Position numbers and translations under genes: made by a program. From positions 3,604,369-3,668,368 of the forward strand of contig NZ_CP170198.1 in assembly GCF_042434915.1 (NCBI RefSeq): a stretch of 64,000 nucleotides of DNA, in the 5' to 3' direction. Position 1 is the first letter of the stretch. Each line of letters opens with the position of its first letter. Under the pieces are notes generated by a model, which made no database searches, was not told the DNA's origin, and worked only from the letters and a program-made list of their open reading frames with translations. Shown here in pieces: positions 40,425 to 51,000 of the stretch. Source of the stretch: Aquimarina sp042434915 (lineage in GTDB: Bacteria; Bacteroidota; Bacteroidia; Flavobacteriales; Flavobacteriaceae).

Positions 40425-41366
40425 ATGAGACCAAAAGCAAATCTTCCTTTTGTATGGGATAAAATATCTTCTGAAATAAAATCTCTCCCGGAATTGTTGA
40501 AAACAAAGCCTCAAATCATTAAAGAGTTACTTGCTGTTCATGGAGCTATACTTTTTAAATCTTTTGAAATTTATGACGCTGAAAAACTAGAAACTTGTGT
40601 CAATGCTTTTCCTGGTAATTCAATGGATTATGTTGATGGTAATTCACCTCGCACCAAATTACAAGGGAAAGTGTATACATCAACAGAGCATCCAGCTGAA
40701 GAGTTTATTTCTTTACATAATGAACTTTCTTATGGAAGTCAATGGCCTAGTTTTATTTTCTTTTGTTGCGAAACCGCTCCAATGAAAGGAGGTGGTACTG
40801 TAGTTGCTGATAGTAGAGCTATCTTATTTGATCTTTCAGAAAATACCAAGAAGGTGTTCAAGGAAAAAGGGGTGGAGTATATTCGAAATTTGCATAGCGG
40901 TTTTGGAGCAGGCCCTTCCTGGAAAGATACGTTTGAAACAAGCCAAAAAGGAGAGGTAGAGAATTACTGTAAGGTAAATGATATTTTATATACCTGGAAT
41001 GATGATGATAGTCTCCGGCTTGTTCAAAGACGAAAAGCTATTATCCAACATCCTATAACAAATGAGGAAGTTTGGTTCAATCAAGCAGATCAGTTTCACC
41101 CAAGTACCAATTCGACAGAAGTTTACGAAGCGTTAATGGAGATATATGAAGAAGACCCTACAAGCATGCCTCAGTATGCAACCTTTTGCGGTGGTGATGA
41201 GATTCCTTTAGAAATGTTAGAGGAAATTCGGTCTGTTGCAAAAAATAATATGGTAACATTTAAATGGGAAAAGGGCGATTTGATGCTAGTTGATAATATA
41301 CTTACCGCTCATGGGCGAATGCCTTTTGAAGGACCTCGAAAGATCCTAGTATCTATGTCTTCGTAA
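40425..41366 (+). CDS. TauD/SyrP-like Fe(II)/2-oxoglutarate dioxygenase, probable aspartate beta-hydroxylase
   Basis: 313 residues, the usual size for the TauD/TfdA family. The iron-binding set is visible: His98-x-Glu100 in LHNELSY, and distal His296 in TAHGRMPF; Arg305 in EGPRK is placed to bind 2-oxoglutarate. The stretch around the first motif, with PSFIFFCCETAP and GGGTVVAD following, resembles SyrP, which beta-hydroxylates carrier-bound Asp in syringomycin synthesis. The gene lies 27 bp after the NRPS that should load Asp (DLTKVGHIGK code), so Asp on that module is the likely substrate. No SyrB2-type halogenase signature (HxG/A in place of HxD/E) is present, so hydroxylation rather than chlorination is expected. 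Ser or Lys as substrate cannot be excluded from sequence alone. Confidence 0.88.
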   Translation: MRPKANLPFVWDKISSEIKSLPELLKTKPQIIKELLAVHGAILFKSFEIYDAEKLETCVNAFPGNSMDYVDGNSPRTKLQGKVYTSTEHPAEEFISLHNELSYGSQWPSFIFFCCETAPMKGGGTVVADSRAILFDLSENTKKVFKEKGVEYIRNLHSGFGAGPSWKDTFETSQKGEVENYCKVNDILYTWNDDDSLRLVQRRKAIIQHPITNEEVWFNQADQFHPSTNSTEVYEALMEIYEEDPTSMPQYATFCGGDEIPLEMLEEIRSVAKNNMVTFKWEKGDLMLVDNILTAHGRMPFEGPRKILVSMSS

Positions 41367-41654
41367 CAAAATATTTACTATAAGAGGTAAATGACTTTAG
41401 TTCTTCGTAAAAATTATTTAATCTAATACCTTTATTCAGGTAGAGCGTAATTATAACACCTCGAAATAATTTAGTCAATAGCTTTGTATCCTATATTAAA
41501 CAATTTGACAATTTAAAATATCTCTAATTATTTATTTTGATACTAGTTTGAGAAAACGTCGGATTATATCTTTTTATATCACTTTCGAATCGATATTCGA
41601 ATGCCTCTAAATAAATTTCATCACAAAAGTATCATTACACTTAAAAAATTAAAA
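41367..41654 (+). promoter_or_regulatory. Longest gap inside the cluster, possible internal promoter and dyad
   Basis: This gap separates the dioxygenase from the next NRPS. TAGCTTTG at 41479-41486 is an exact match to the Bacteroidota -7 consensus TAnnTTTG, although no TTTG is seen at the proper distance for the -33 element. A dyad TCGAAT (41585-41590), 4-nt spacer, ATTCGA (41595-41600) lies just before an ATG at 41601. If translation starts at 41655, as I prefer, the dyad is in the leader and might bind a regulator or fold in the RNA. No small gene or tRNA was recognised. Confidence 0.3.
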
Positions 41655-44600
41655 ATGAAAAATAATAATAGTTCATTAAAGTTAAATAAAGAAAACATCG
41701 AGGATGTTTATCCCATGAATGATATCCAGAGAGGAATGATATACACTACATTGAGGAATCCTGGAAGTGCCGTTTATCATGATCAATTTGTGTTTTATGT
41801 TCCTTTAATTAAAGATTCTAATCGCTTCAAAAAAGCATTAGAACTGATGGTGGATATACATCCAATCCTAAGAACCAGTTTTGATTTAGAATCTTATAAT
41901 GAACAGATTCAAATACTACACAGACAAATTGATCCGATTTTAGAGTTTGAAGATTTAACCTCTTATAAAGAACAAGAACAACAAGAAGAATATATTAAAG
42001 AGTTTATGCTAGCAGAACGGTTCAAACCTTATGATTTTAGTAAGGCTCCGCTATGGCGAATTAAGCTCTTTAATGTGAATAGTAAAAGTACGGTTTATTT
42101 AATTCAATTTCATCATGCTATTCTAGATGGTTGGAGCATGGCTTCATTTAATACTCAGCTCTTTAATATTTATTCGAGATTAGAAACTGAACCTGTATAT
42201 ATTCCTGAAAAACTAAGCTTTACGGTTAAAGATGCAGTGATAGAAGAAGTAGTAGAAAAGAAAAATCCTACAACAATTAAATTCTGGAAAGATAGATTAA
42301 TTGGACATAATAAATTAAATATTTTTTCAAAAAAGGAAACTTTTGAATCTTATAGAGTGTTCATTAATGCAGAGATTACTAAGAAATTAAAGCAACATTC
42401 AATAGATCATGAATTACGTTATAGAGATATGATTTTTGGAGCTTTTGTCTACGTATTAAAACTAATTTCTTTTCAAGATGACTTCGTATTAGGAATGGTT
42501 TCTAATACGAGACCTCCTATTGAAGATAGCGATAGACTTTTAGGATGTTTTTTAAATACTTTACCCATGAGACTCTCTTTGAAAGAGTTTGAAAATCTAA
42601 CATGGTTAGAGTTTTTCAGAGCAATGGATAATGAAATGAAAGTCCTTAAAACAAAAGACAGATCTACCTTATATGATATAACTAAAATTGTTGGAAAAGA
42701 ACGAAGTATTGAAAACCCTTTCTTCGATATAATTTACAATTATATTGACTTTTATAATGTTTATAAAGATCTAAAGGTTTCTGATTCGGATTCAAAACAT
42801 TTTAAAAGTAGAAAATCTAAATTGAAATCTTTTGAGGTAACAAATACTTATTTGGATATTAATATTATTGATATCTATAGTAGGTCTATTGAACTGCATT
42901 TAAAATTAACAAGAGAGTTTGAGTTTGAATATTCTTTGGCAGACATATGTGACTATGTTGAAAATATTTTAACACAATATTTAGAAAATCCCAATGCAAA
43001 AGTTAAAGATACGTCTCTTCTTTCTGTAAAAGAATTAAGACAAATAAAGGAGTTTAATATAACAGAAGCAGTATATACTGAGGATACTACAGTATTAGGC
43101 TTAATGGCTACTCATGTAAAGGAAGAAGGAAAAGCTCCTGCGGTAAGTTTTGAAGGTACTACAATGATTTATAGAGATCTTGATGAGCAGTCCAACCAAT
43201 TAGCCAACTATCTTGTTAAGAATTACAAGATAGAAAAAAATGATTTGGTAGGTGTACGACTTGATCGGAGCCAGGATATGTTGATTTCAATTTTAGGGGT
43301 TCTAAAATCGGGAGGTGCCTATATCCCTATTGATACACAGTATCCCGAGGAACGGGTTCTTTATATTGAGCAGGATAGTAATTACAAAGTGTGTATAGAT
43401 GCTAGTTTTATTGCGAGTTTTAGAGCAGCCCAATCAGGTCTTAGTAAAGGGGGCTTAGATTTAAATTTAAAAGGTTCAGATGTAGCATATGGTATTTATA
43501 CTTCTGGCTCTACGGGTAACCCCAAAGGAGTACTGAATACGCATGCAGGTCTATACAACCGATTACTATGGATGCGAGATGATTTGGGTGTTGATAGAAG
43601 CGATGTCATTTTACAGAAGACTCCTTATACCTTTGATGTTTCGGTTTGGGAGTTATTAATGCCTAGCATTACGGGTTGTGAATTGGTCTTCGCAAAACCA
43701 GAAGGTCATAAAGATCCTCTATATCTTCAGCAGATTATCGAGGATTCAAGAATAACGATTACACATTTTGTTCCATCGATGTTGGGCATATTTTTGGAGA
43801 ATTTAACTCCAGAAACCTGTAGAAGTTTGCGTCACGTAGTTTGTAGTGGAGAAGCCTTACCTAGTAGTATGGTAGAAGAATTTAAGCAAAAACTTCCTTG
43901 GGTTCGGATTCATAATTTGTATGGTCCTACAGAGGCTGGTATAGATGTCACTTCTATAGACTTAACCGATGTAGATACCAAAGAAAAAGGCGTAAGTATA
44001 GGAAAGCCTGTTGCTAATACTAAGATTTATATAGTAGACAAGAATTTATTAGAGCAACCCATCGGAGTTCCAGGAGAATTATTGATAGAGGGTATTCAGG
44101 TAGCACAGGGCTATTTGAACCGTCCTGATCTCAATTCTGATAAATTTATAACAAGTCCATTTACCAAAGGAGCTCGGATTTATCGTACGGGTGATTTGGC
44201 GAGATGGTTGCCAAATGGAGAGATTGCTTATATCGGTAGGATAGATGATCAGGTAAAAATACGCGGTAATCGTATAGAATTAGGAGAGATAGAAAGCAAG
44301 ATGCAATCCTCTGGATATGTAGATAATGCAGTTGTAATGGTAAGAGGAGAAAGTTCGAGGAAATATTTAGTAGGCTATGTGATTGCCAAAGAAGAATATA
44401 CAGAGGATGCCTTATATGATTATTTGACTACTCATTTACCAGATTATATGGTTCCCAGCCAGATACTGATTCTAGAAGAGCTTCCATTAACATCGAGTGG
44501 CAAGGTGGATCGTAAGGTCTTACTTGCTATGGAGGATGATCATGTAGTATCAGATCAATATGTAGCTGCTAGAAATGAGATGGAAGAAGGGTTGGTGCGA

Positions 44601-47600
44601 ATCTGGGAAGAAGTGCTAGAATATGAGGGAGTTGGCGTTCGTAGTAATTTTTTTAGGATAGGCGGTGATTCTATCCTCTCGATACGATTGATAAGTAAGA
44701 TCAATAATAAATATGATACAAGCCTCACAATAGCACAGTTATATGAATCAAATACTATAGAAGGATTATGTGATGAAATTCAGTTGGTTAATGGTGATGA
44801 TCTATCCAAAATTAAAGCACAAAAAAAGAAGATAGAAAATGATATTCATCAATTAAAGGAAAGCGTTCTTCAGAAAATTGACGATCCTGAAAACATAGAA
44901 GATGTTTATCCTATGAGGGATATACAGAAAGGAATGGTTTTAGCATCTTTATTAAATCCTTCTGCTGGTACTTATCATGATCAATTTGTTTTTAATGTTC
45001 CTAAATTGAATATAACTATATTCAAAGAGATACTTTCAAAACTTGTGAAAAAACATTCTGCTTTAAGAACCAGCTTTAATATTGGAGATTTTAATAGTGA
45101 AGTTCAAATTGTATTAAAAGAAGTAGATTTTGATATTACCAGAATAGATATTCAAGATTTGGATATTTCAGGACAAAAAGACTTTGTGAATAGATTTATG
45201 GAATCCGAACGTGTAAAATCATTTGATTTTGATACTGCCCCTCTTTGGAACATGAATCTGTTTACGGTTTCAGAAAATAATGAAGTTTTATTATTTCAGT
45301 TTCATCATGCTATATTAGATGGATGGAGCCAAGCTTCGCTTTATACAGAATTGTTTAAAGGTTATGAACAATATATTTTAGGAGAAAAGGAAAGTATTGA
45401 AATAAAACCTCTTAAATCGAGTAATAAACAAGCCGTTGTTGAAGAAATTTTTGGAAATAATAATTCTATTAATAAAGAATTTTGGAATAAGGAATTGAAT
45501 GGATTGAATAAGATAAGCCTTTTTAAAACTAAGCCAGTATATGAACAATATAAAAAGGAATATGACAAAATATTTAGAGATCAGTTAACATCTAAATGCA
45601 AAAATGATGATTTGGCATTAAAATCAGTTATTTATGGAACTCTATATTATATTATTCATTTGTTATCCAATCAGGATAATTTTATAATGGGTTCGGTAGA
45701 TAATAATCGGCCATTAATAGAAGATGGAGAAAAGTTATTGGGTTGTTTTTTGAATACGCTTCCTGTAAAAAGTGAAATTGACGTTAGTGATACTTGGGGA
45801 GAATATTTTAAAAAAATAGATCATAAATTTAATTATATAAAAAAGAATGACCGTTTAACTCTTAATGAAATAAAAAAAACTATATCCAAAGATTCTTCTG
45901 ATACTTCACCCATTTTTAATATACTATTTAATTATTTAGATTTTCATGTTCGAAAAGAACTAGATGCCAAGTTTCAAACAAATGGAAAAGAAGATGGTTA
46001 TTTGCAAAAACTGGGTATAAAATCATTTGAATCAACTAATACATTCTTAGATATGGACGTAAATATGTCTGGGAACGACGGATTTACTTTAAATTATACG
46101 CTTCAAAGAGAATTAAAAAACAATTTTACCTTAGAGAGAATTAATGAGCTTATAGAGAATATACTCCAAAATTATCTAAATAATTCAGAAAGTAAAATTA
46201 AAGATACAGATATTGTTTTAACAAAAGAAAAGGACTTAATAGAATCAGGATTTAATAAACCTTCTGAAGGTCAATTTGAAAATACAATAATCGATTTATT
46301 TGAAGAAACAGTTCAAAATTATAAATTAAAAACAGCGATTATTGATGAAGACGCCTCATTTACTTATGAGCAGTTAAGTAGTGAGGTCAATAGATTTGCT
46401 CATTTTCTTAACGTCAAATATAAATTAAGACATTCAGATGTTATAGGTTTAGAACTTCAGAATAGTGATTACGCCATCGTTTCTATTATGGCTATTCTTA
46501 AATTAGGAGGAACATATGTACCTATTGATATAGATTTTTCATTGCATAGAAAAGAATATATTCTTAATGATTGTAATTGTAAATTTGTAATTAATGATGC
46601 TATCATTAGCGAATTCATTAAAGAAAGACTTGATTATAACTCTGAATTTGATAAAGAAAAGATAGACTATAATGATGCCGCATATATCATATATACTTCT
46701 GGATCTACAGGTAAACCTAAAGGTGTTCCTATTACACATGAATCCTTAGTAGACTATTCGTTAACATTTAAAAATTATATTCAGATAACAGATAAAGATA
46801 TTATTCTTCAGCACGCTAGTTTATCCTTCGATGCTTCTGTTGAGGAGATTTTTCCTACATTAATTAGTGGGGCAAAAATGATAATTAATAAAAACAAAAA
46901 TGATTTTTCAGAAATTTTAAATATTTGTAAAAAAGAAGAGGTCTCTATTTTATCTACAAGCCCCTTCTTAGTTCAGTACCTAAATGAAAATTTTATTGAA
47001 GAGACATATAATTTACGTGCAGTAATTAGTGGAGGAGATGTTTTACAACCCAATTACATGGATAAAGTTTGGGATAAAATTGATATATATAATTCTTACG
47101 GACCAACAGAAAGTACTGTTTGCGCTACTTTTTATAAAGTTGATAAGCTGAGTACAAATATCCCAATAGGAAAACCTATAAACAACAGGCAGGTTTATAT
47201 TCTTTCACCTTCATCTGATAAGCTAATGCCGATTGGTTTTATTGGAGAAATATGTATTGGGGGACTTGGCTTGACAAAAGGATATTTGAACAGGGAAGAA
47301 GAAACTCGTAAAAAAATTATAGATAATCCATTTGAATCAGATACCAAATTATACAGAACAGGGGATTTAGGAAGATATTTGGCTGATGGAAATATTGAAT
47401 TTTTAGGAAGAAGTGACCTGCAAGTTAATGTTAGAGGAATAAGAATAGAGCTAGAGGAAATAGAAGTAAGTATTTTAAATACGGGATATGTCAAGAATGT
47501 GGGAGTTCTAGTCGATGGAGAAGGAGAAAATAAGAGAATAATAGCTTTTGTTGTTCCTAATGCTAATTATAATAAAGAAGCACTAAAAGAAACCTTATTA

Positions 47601-48002
47601 GCCTATTTGCCAAAATATATGATACCTAGTATTTTTGTAGAAAAAGATATGCTCCAATTAACTTTTAATGGAAAAGTTGATAGAGATAGTCTTAAGGACT
47701 TCAAGGTAGAAAATTCACAAAATAGTGCCAAGACATTTCCTAGGAATGAATTGGAAATAAGATTATCATCAATTTGGCAAAGTGTGCTTGGCATACCTGA
47801 AATAGGAGTTTTGGACAATTTTTTTGAAATAGGAGGTAATTCTATTTTAGTAATGAAATTTAAGCATAGTCTAGAAAAAGAATTTGATGTATCCATTAAT
47901 ATAGTTGATTTGTTTAATTACACGACTATCGAAGATCAAGCTAAATTGTTTGAACAAGAAAAATTAGCTGAAAATGAAATTATAGAAGAACTTAAATTTT
48001 AA
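41655..48002 (+). CDS. Bimodular NRPS C-A-T-C-A-T, predicted Ser, Lys
   Basis: 2115 residues from ATG 41655, in a typical A-rich context just before the first C domain; an in-frame ATG at 41601 would add 18 residues with no family match. C1 starts at about residue 15 (YPMNDIQRGM) with HHAILDG at 153; A1 about 480-960; T1 IGGDS Ser1006; C2 about 1080-1500 with HHAILDG at 1217; A2 about 1545-2015; T2 IGGNS Ser2063. Specificity residues: A1 DVWHVSLIDK (Ser), A2 DAESIGSVCK, which I recall as the bacitracin BacB Lys code. Unlike several other NRPS proteins here it lacks a TubC docking domain. Its C domains look like the DCL or dual class and are sisters of C3 in the 29259 protein. It should receive the chain from that protein and pass it to the KS encoded 6 bp downstream. 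Confidence 0.94.
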   Translation: MKNNNSSLKLNKENIEDVYPMNDIQRGMIYTTLRNPGSAVYHDQFVFYVPLIKDSNRFKKALELMVDIHPILRTSFDLESYNEQIQILHRQIDPILEFEDLTSYKEQEQQEEYIKEFMLAERFKPYDFSKAPLWRIKLFNVNSKSTVYLIQFHHAILDGWSMASFNTQLFNIYSRLETEPVYIPEKLSFTVKDAVIEEVVEKKNPTTIKFWKDRLIGHNKLNIFSKKETFESYRVFINAEITKKLKQHSIDHELRYRDMIFGAFVYVLKLISFQDDFVLGMVSNTRPPIEDSDRLLGCFLNTLPMRLSLKEFENLTWLEFFRAMDNEMKVLKTKDRSTLYDITKIVGKERSIENPFFDIIYNYIDFYNVYKDLKVSDSDSKHFKSRKSKLKSFEVTNTYLDINIIDIYSRSIELHLKLTREFEFEYSLADICDYVENILTQYLENPNAKVKDTSLLSVKELRQIKEFNITEAVYTEDTTVLGLMATHVKEEGKAPAVSFEGTTMIYRDLDEQSNQLANYLVKNYKIEKNDLVGVRLDRSQDMLISILGVLKSGGAYIPIDTQYPEERVLYIEQDSNYKVCIDASFIASFRAAQSGLSKGGLDLNLKGSDVAYGIYTSGSTGNPKGVLNTHAGLYNRLLWMRDDLGVDRSDVILQKTPYTFDVSVWELLMPSITGCELVFAKPEGHKDPLYLQQIIEDSRITITHFVPSMLGIFLENLTPETCRSLRHVVCSGEALPSSMVEEFKQKLPWVRIHNLYGPTEAGIDVTSIDLTDVDTKEKGVSIGKPVANTKIYIVDKNLLEQPIGVPGELLIEGIQVAQGYLNRPDLNSDKFITSPFTKGARIYRTGDLARWLPNGEIAYIGRIDDQVKIRGNRIELGEIESKMQSSGYVDNAVVMVRGESSRKYLVGYVIAKEEYTEDALYDYLTTHLPDYMVPSQILILEELPLTSSGKVDRKVLLAMEDDHVVSDQYVAARNEMEEGLVRIWEEVLEYEGVGVRSNFFRIGGDSILSIRLISKINNKYDTSLTIAQLYESNTIEGLCDEIQLVNGDDLSKIKAQKKKIENDIHQLKESVLQKIDDPENIEDVYPMRDIQKGMVLASLLNPSAGTYHDQFVFNVPKLNITIFKEILSKLVKKHSALRTSFNIGDFNSEVQIVLKEVDFDITRIDIQDLDISGQKDFVNRFMESERVKSFDFDTAPLWNMNLFTVSENNEVLLFQFHHAILDGWSQASLYTELFKGYEQYILGEKESIEIKPLKSSNKQAVVEEIFGNNNSINKEFWNKELNGLNKISLFKTKPVYEQYKKEYDKIFRDQLTSKCKNDDLALKSVIYGTLYYIIHLLSNQDNFIMGSVDNNRPLIEDGEKLLGCFLNTLPVKSEIDVSDTWGEYFKKIDHKFNYIKKNDRLTLNEIKKTISKDSSDTSPIFNILFNYLDFHVRKELDAKFQTNGKEDGYLQKLGIKSFESTNTFLDMDVNMSGNDGFTLNYTLQRELKNNFTLERINELIENILQNYLNNSESKIKDTDIVLTKEKDLIESGFNKPSEGQFENTIIDLFEETVQNYKLKTAIIDEDASFTYEQLSSEVNRFAHFLNVKYKLRHSDVIGLELQNSDYAIVSIMAILKLGGTYVPIDIDFSLHRKEYILNDCNCKFVINDAIISEFIKERLDYNSEFDKEKIDYNDAAYIIYTSGSTGKPKGVPITHESLVDYSLTFKNYIQITDKDIILQHASLSFDASVEEIFPTLISGAKMIINKNKNDFSEILNICKKEEVSILSTSPFLVQYLNENFIEETYNLRAVISGGDVLQPNYMDKVWDKIDIYNSYGPTESTVCATFYKVDKLSTNIPIGKPINNRQVYILSPSSDKLMPIGFIGEICIGGLGLTKGYLNREEETRKKIIDNPFESDTKLYRTGDLGRYLADGNIEFLGRSDLQVNVRGIRIELEEIEVSILNTGYVKNVGVLVDGEGENKRIIAFVVPNANYNKEALKETLLAYLPKYMIPSIFVEKDMLQLTFNGKVDRDSLKDFKVENSQNSAKTFPRNELEIRLSSIWQSVLGIPEIGVLDNFFEIGGNSILVMKFKHSLEKEFDVSINIVDLFNYTTIEDQAKLFEQEKLAENEIIEELKF
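44239..44748 (+). repeat. Near-identical tract, copy 2 (end of A1 through T1 of the 41655 gene)
   Basis: Partner of 36571-37080 at a constant offset of 7668 bases. The mismatches cluster at the two ends; the central block 44338-44662 is identical to 36670-36994. It encodes the same A10 motif (SGKVDRK) and carrier motif (FFRIGGDS), so exchange does not alter specificity residues, which lie upstream. Confidence 0.9.
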
Positions 48003-48008
48003 AAAATC

Positions 48009-51000
48009 ATGAATGATTCTATAGCAATTATAGGGGTGTCTTTTGATTTACCCAATATTAAAAACTGGGAGGATTTAAAAGCATCTTTATACGATAAGAA
48101 TACATATATCGATGAAATGCCTAAAGAGCGATTAAAAGAAATCGAATTAGTATTTGGCAATATTGAAATGGCTAAGTCGGGTTATCTGGCAGAAATAGAT
48201 AAGTTTGATAATGCGTATTTTGGCTTTACTGAAAGAGAATCTTTGAGACTATTTCCAGAACATCGTCTTTTTTTGACCAATGCAGTCAAGGCTTGCTATC
48301 ATGCAGGGTATGCAGAGGCATCTTTGAAAGGGTCAAAAACAGGTATTTTTTATACCAGCTCTAAATCTGCTTATCAGAACTATACTAATTATTCTGACTT
48401 ATCATTTAATAGTTTTGATATCATAGAAGGGATTGAAGGTACAAGATTAGCAAAATACTTGGATGTAAGAGGACCTGTAGTTTCAGTAAATACAACATGT
48501 TCTTCTTCTTTGGTTGCTATAAATGTCGCAAAACAAAGTTTAAACGCTCATGAATGTGATATGGCAATCGTGGGAGGTGTTAAAACACTAGCTCTTACTA
48601 AAGAAAATGTTTTGAATAATGTTGTTCAGTCTAAAAAAGAGGCATGTAGACCTTTTGACCAAAATGCTGATGGAACAATGAATGGAGAAGGAGCTATATT
48701 TTTTGTGCTTAAGCGCTACGAGCAGGCTATTAAAGACAAAGATGCAATTTTAGCAGAAATAAAGGGGGCTGCAGTAAATCATGGAGGAAATAGGATATCA
48801 AGTTTAACAGCTCCTAGTTCTGAAGCACAAAAAGAAGTAATTGTACAGGCGTGGGAAAATTCAAAAGTAGACGTAGAAAAAATGAGGTATATAGAAGCTC
48901 ATGGTACTGGCACTATTTTGGGTGACCCAATTGAAGTAGAAGCTATAAAACAAGCTCTTTCTCAATTAAACTCTTCTCGTAAAAACATTCCATTTGCAGT
49001 AAGTTCTTTTAAAGGTCAAATAGGCCATCTGGATTATTTAAGTGGATTAGCTGGTGTACTTAGGTTAGTTGCTGCATTAAATTTCAAAGTTATTCCGATT
49101 CAGTCTAATTTTAATAAGTTGAATGAATATTTTGACTTAGAAGAAACAGGTTTATATGTTCCCACAATTGCCGAAGATTGGACTAGTAAAGATAAGGAGC
49201 GAATAGGAGGTGTTAGTAGTTTTGGATTAACAGGTACAAATGTACATCTTGTTCTGTCTAAAAACGATGCAAACAATACTATAAAAACACCAGATAAGCA
49301 AGAATTGAAGTATCTTCAAATAAGTCATGATAACAGTCATAAACTAAAGTCTTATAAAGAGTATCTAATAGAGAAAATTGATAATATAGATTGCGATGAA
49401 GATATATATAAACTGTGTTCAAAACTCAACAGAGTTTTTCAGATAAATAAAGAAAATCAGGGAATAATTTATTCTTCCAAAGAGTCATTAATTACATCCC
49501 TAAAGGCAAAAAAAACTAATTCGGTTGATGAAAAGCTTTTTTTGCTATTGGATTTAAATATCCTTCACTATTCAAAAGAGTTCATTGAATCAATATTCAT
49601 TGAAAATTTGTTTATTAAAGAGCAGTGGGATCAGAATGTTTCTTTAGAATTAAACAAGATACAAAATCAATATGCCTTAAATATTTTATTTCAATTTACT
49701 ATTTATAAATATGTCTTCAATAAACTTGGAGTAAAAGTAAAACTTATAACATCACAAGAAGATAGTGCAATAAATAAATTGATTAAGTCAGAAATTTCAG
49801 TAAGAGAAATAATTGAGAAAACAAGCGAAGAAAAAGAACTTAATAATCCCTTTGATGAAAATCAATTTAAGAAATATTTAGGACAAACTTCTCTTATTAG
49901 GAATGTTGTTATAATTGATTTTTCAAATAAAAATCAGAGTAGGTTTAACAACTTGAAATTAGATTATATTTATGGAGATCTTTCTAATAATGACAGATTT
50001 TTACTTTATACCAATATGTTAGAGTCAGGAGTAGATTCTCTTAAATCAGGTTTTACTTCTGAATACAATAATATAGAACTTCCTTATTTTAGCCCTAAAC
50101 GATTTTGGCCAGAAGTTAAAAAAAGCTTTCTAAATACTAAGGATATAGTCAAAAGTACCTCGAAAAAAGAGGGAACTAACGCTAAAATATTTAATAAAAA
50201 AGAAATAAAGGTTATACTTAATAAAGTTTGGTCTTCTATTTTAGACATGAATGATTTTAATGAGGAGGAAGATTTTTTTGAGTTAGGAGGAACATCAATT
50301 TCAGCATTGGATATGATTGATGAGATCGAAAAAAGTATAAAGGGAATAAAAATACTGTATGAAGAAATTTATTCGTATGCTACTGTAAATAAACTCACAG
50401 ATTTAATTTATGTACAATTAGAAAATATTTCAAGCTCTATTAAAGAACAAAAAAATGAAAACCATAGAATAGACGAAAGCCAAATAAATAGTATTGTTAA
50501 AAATTCTTGGGTTTCAATTCTTGATTTTGATAATTTTAGTGATGATGAAGACTTTTTTGAGCTAGGAGGAACATCACTTTCAGCATTAGATATGATTGAT
50601 GAGATCGAAAAAAATATAGAAGGAATAAAAATCTTATATGAAGAAATATACTCATACTCAACAGTATCAAAACTTGTAAAAAAAATAGTTTTTCAGTTGC
50701 AAAATGATAAAATAATAACAAATTTAAATAATGATAAATTAGACCCAATACTAAGAAAACAAAAATATGAGAATCTACTAGATAATATAAGTAAAGAAGA
50801 ATTTTCGAAATATACGCCACAAAATATTTTGATAACTGGAGCAACAGGGTTAGTAGGGGCTGCCATGGTTAGTTATCTGCATACAAATACAAAAGCAAAA
50901 CTTTATTGTATTGTACAGAAAAAAGATTTCAATTCTCCAGAAAAAAGATTTTGGTCAATTTTCCAAAAACATTATGATATTGTAGATACTTCTAGAATTC

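Noticed and set aside
40425..41366. Non-heme iron halogenase
   Set aside because: The iron motif is His-x-Glu; halogenases of the SyrB2 type have Ala or Gly at that position.
49300..50150. Trans-AT PKS assignment for the terminal PKS
   Set aside because: An AT-sized remnant and post-AT-like linker are present and no free-standing AT gene is visible, so loss of a cis AT is more likely than a true trans-AT system.
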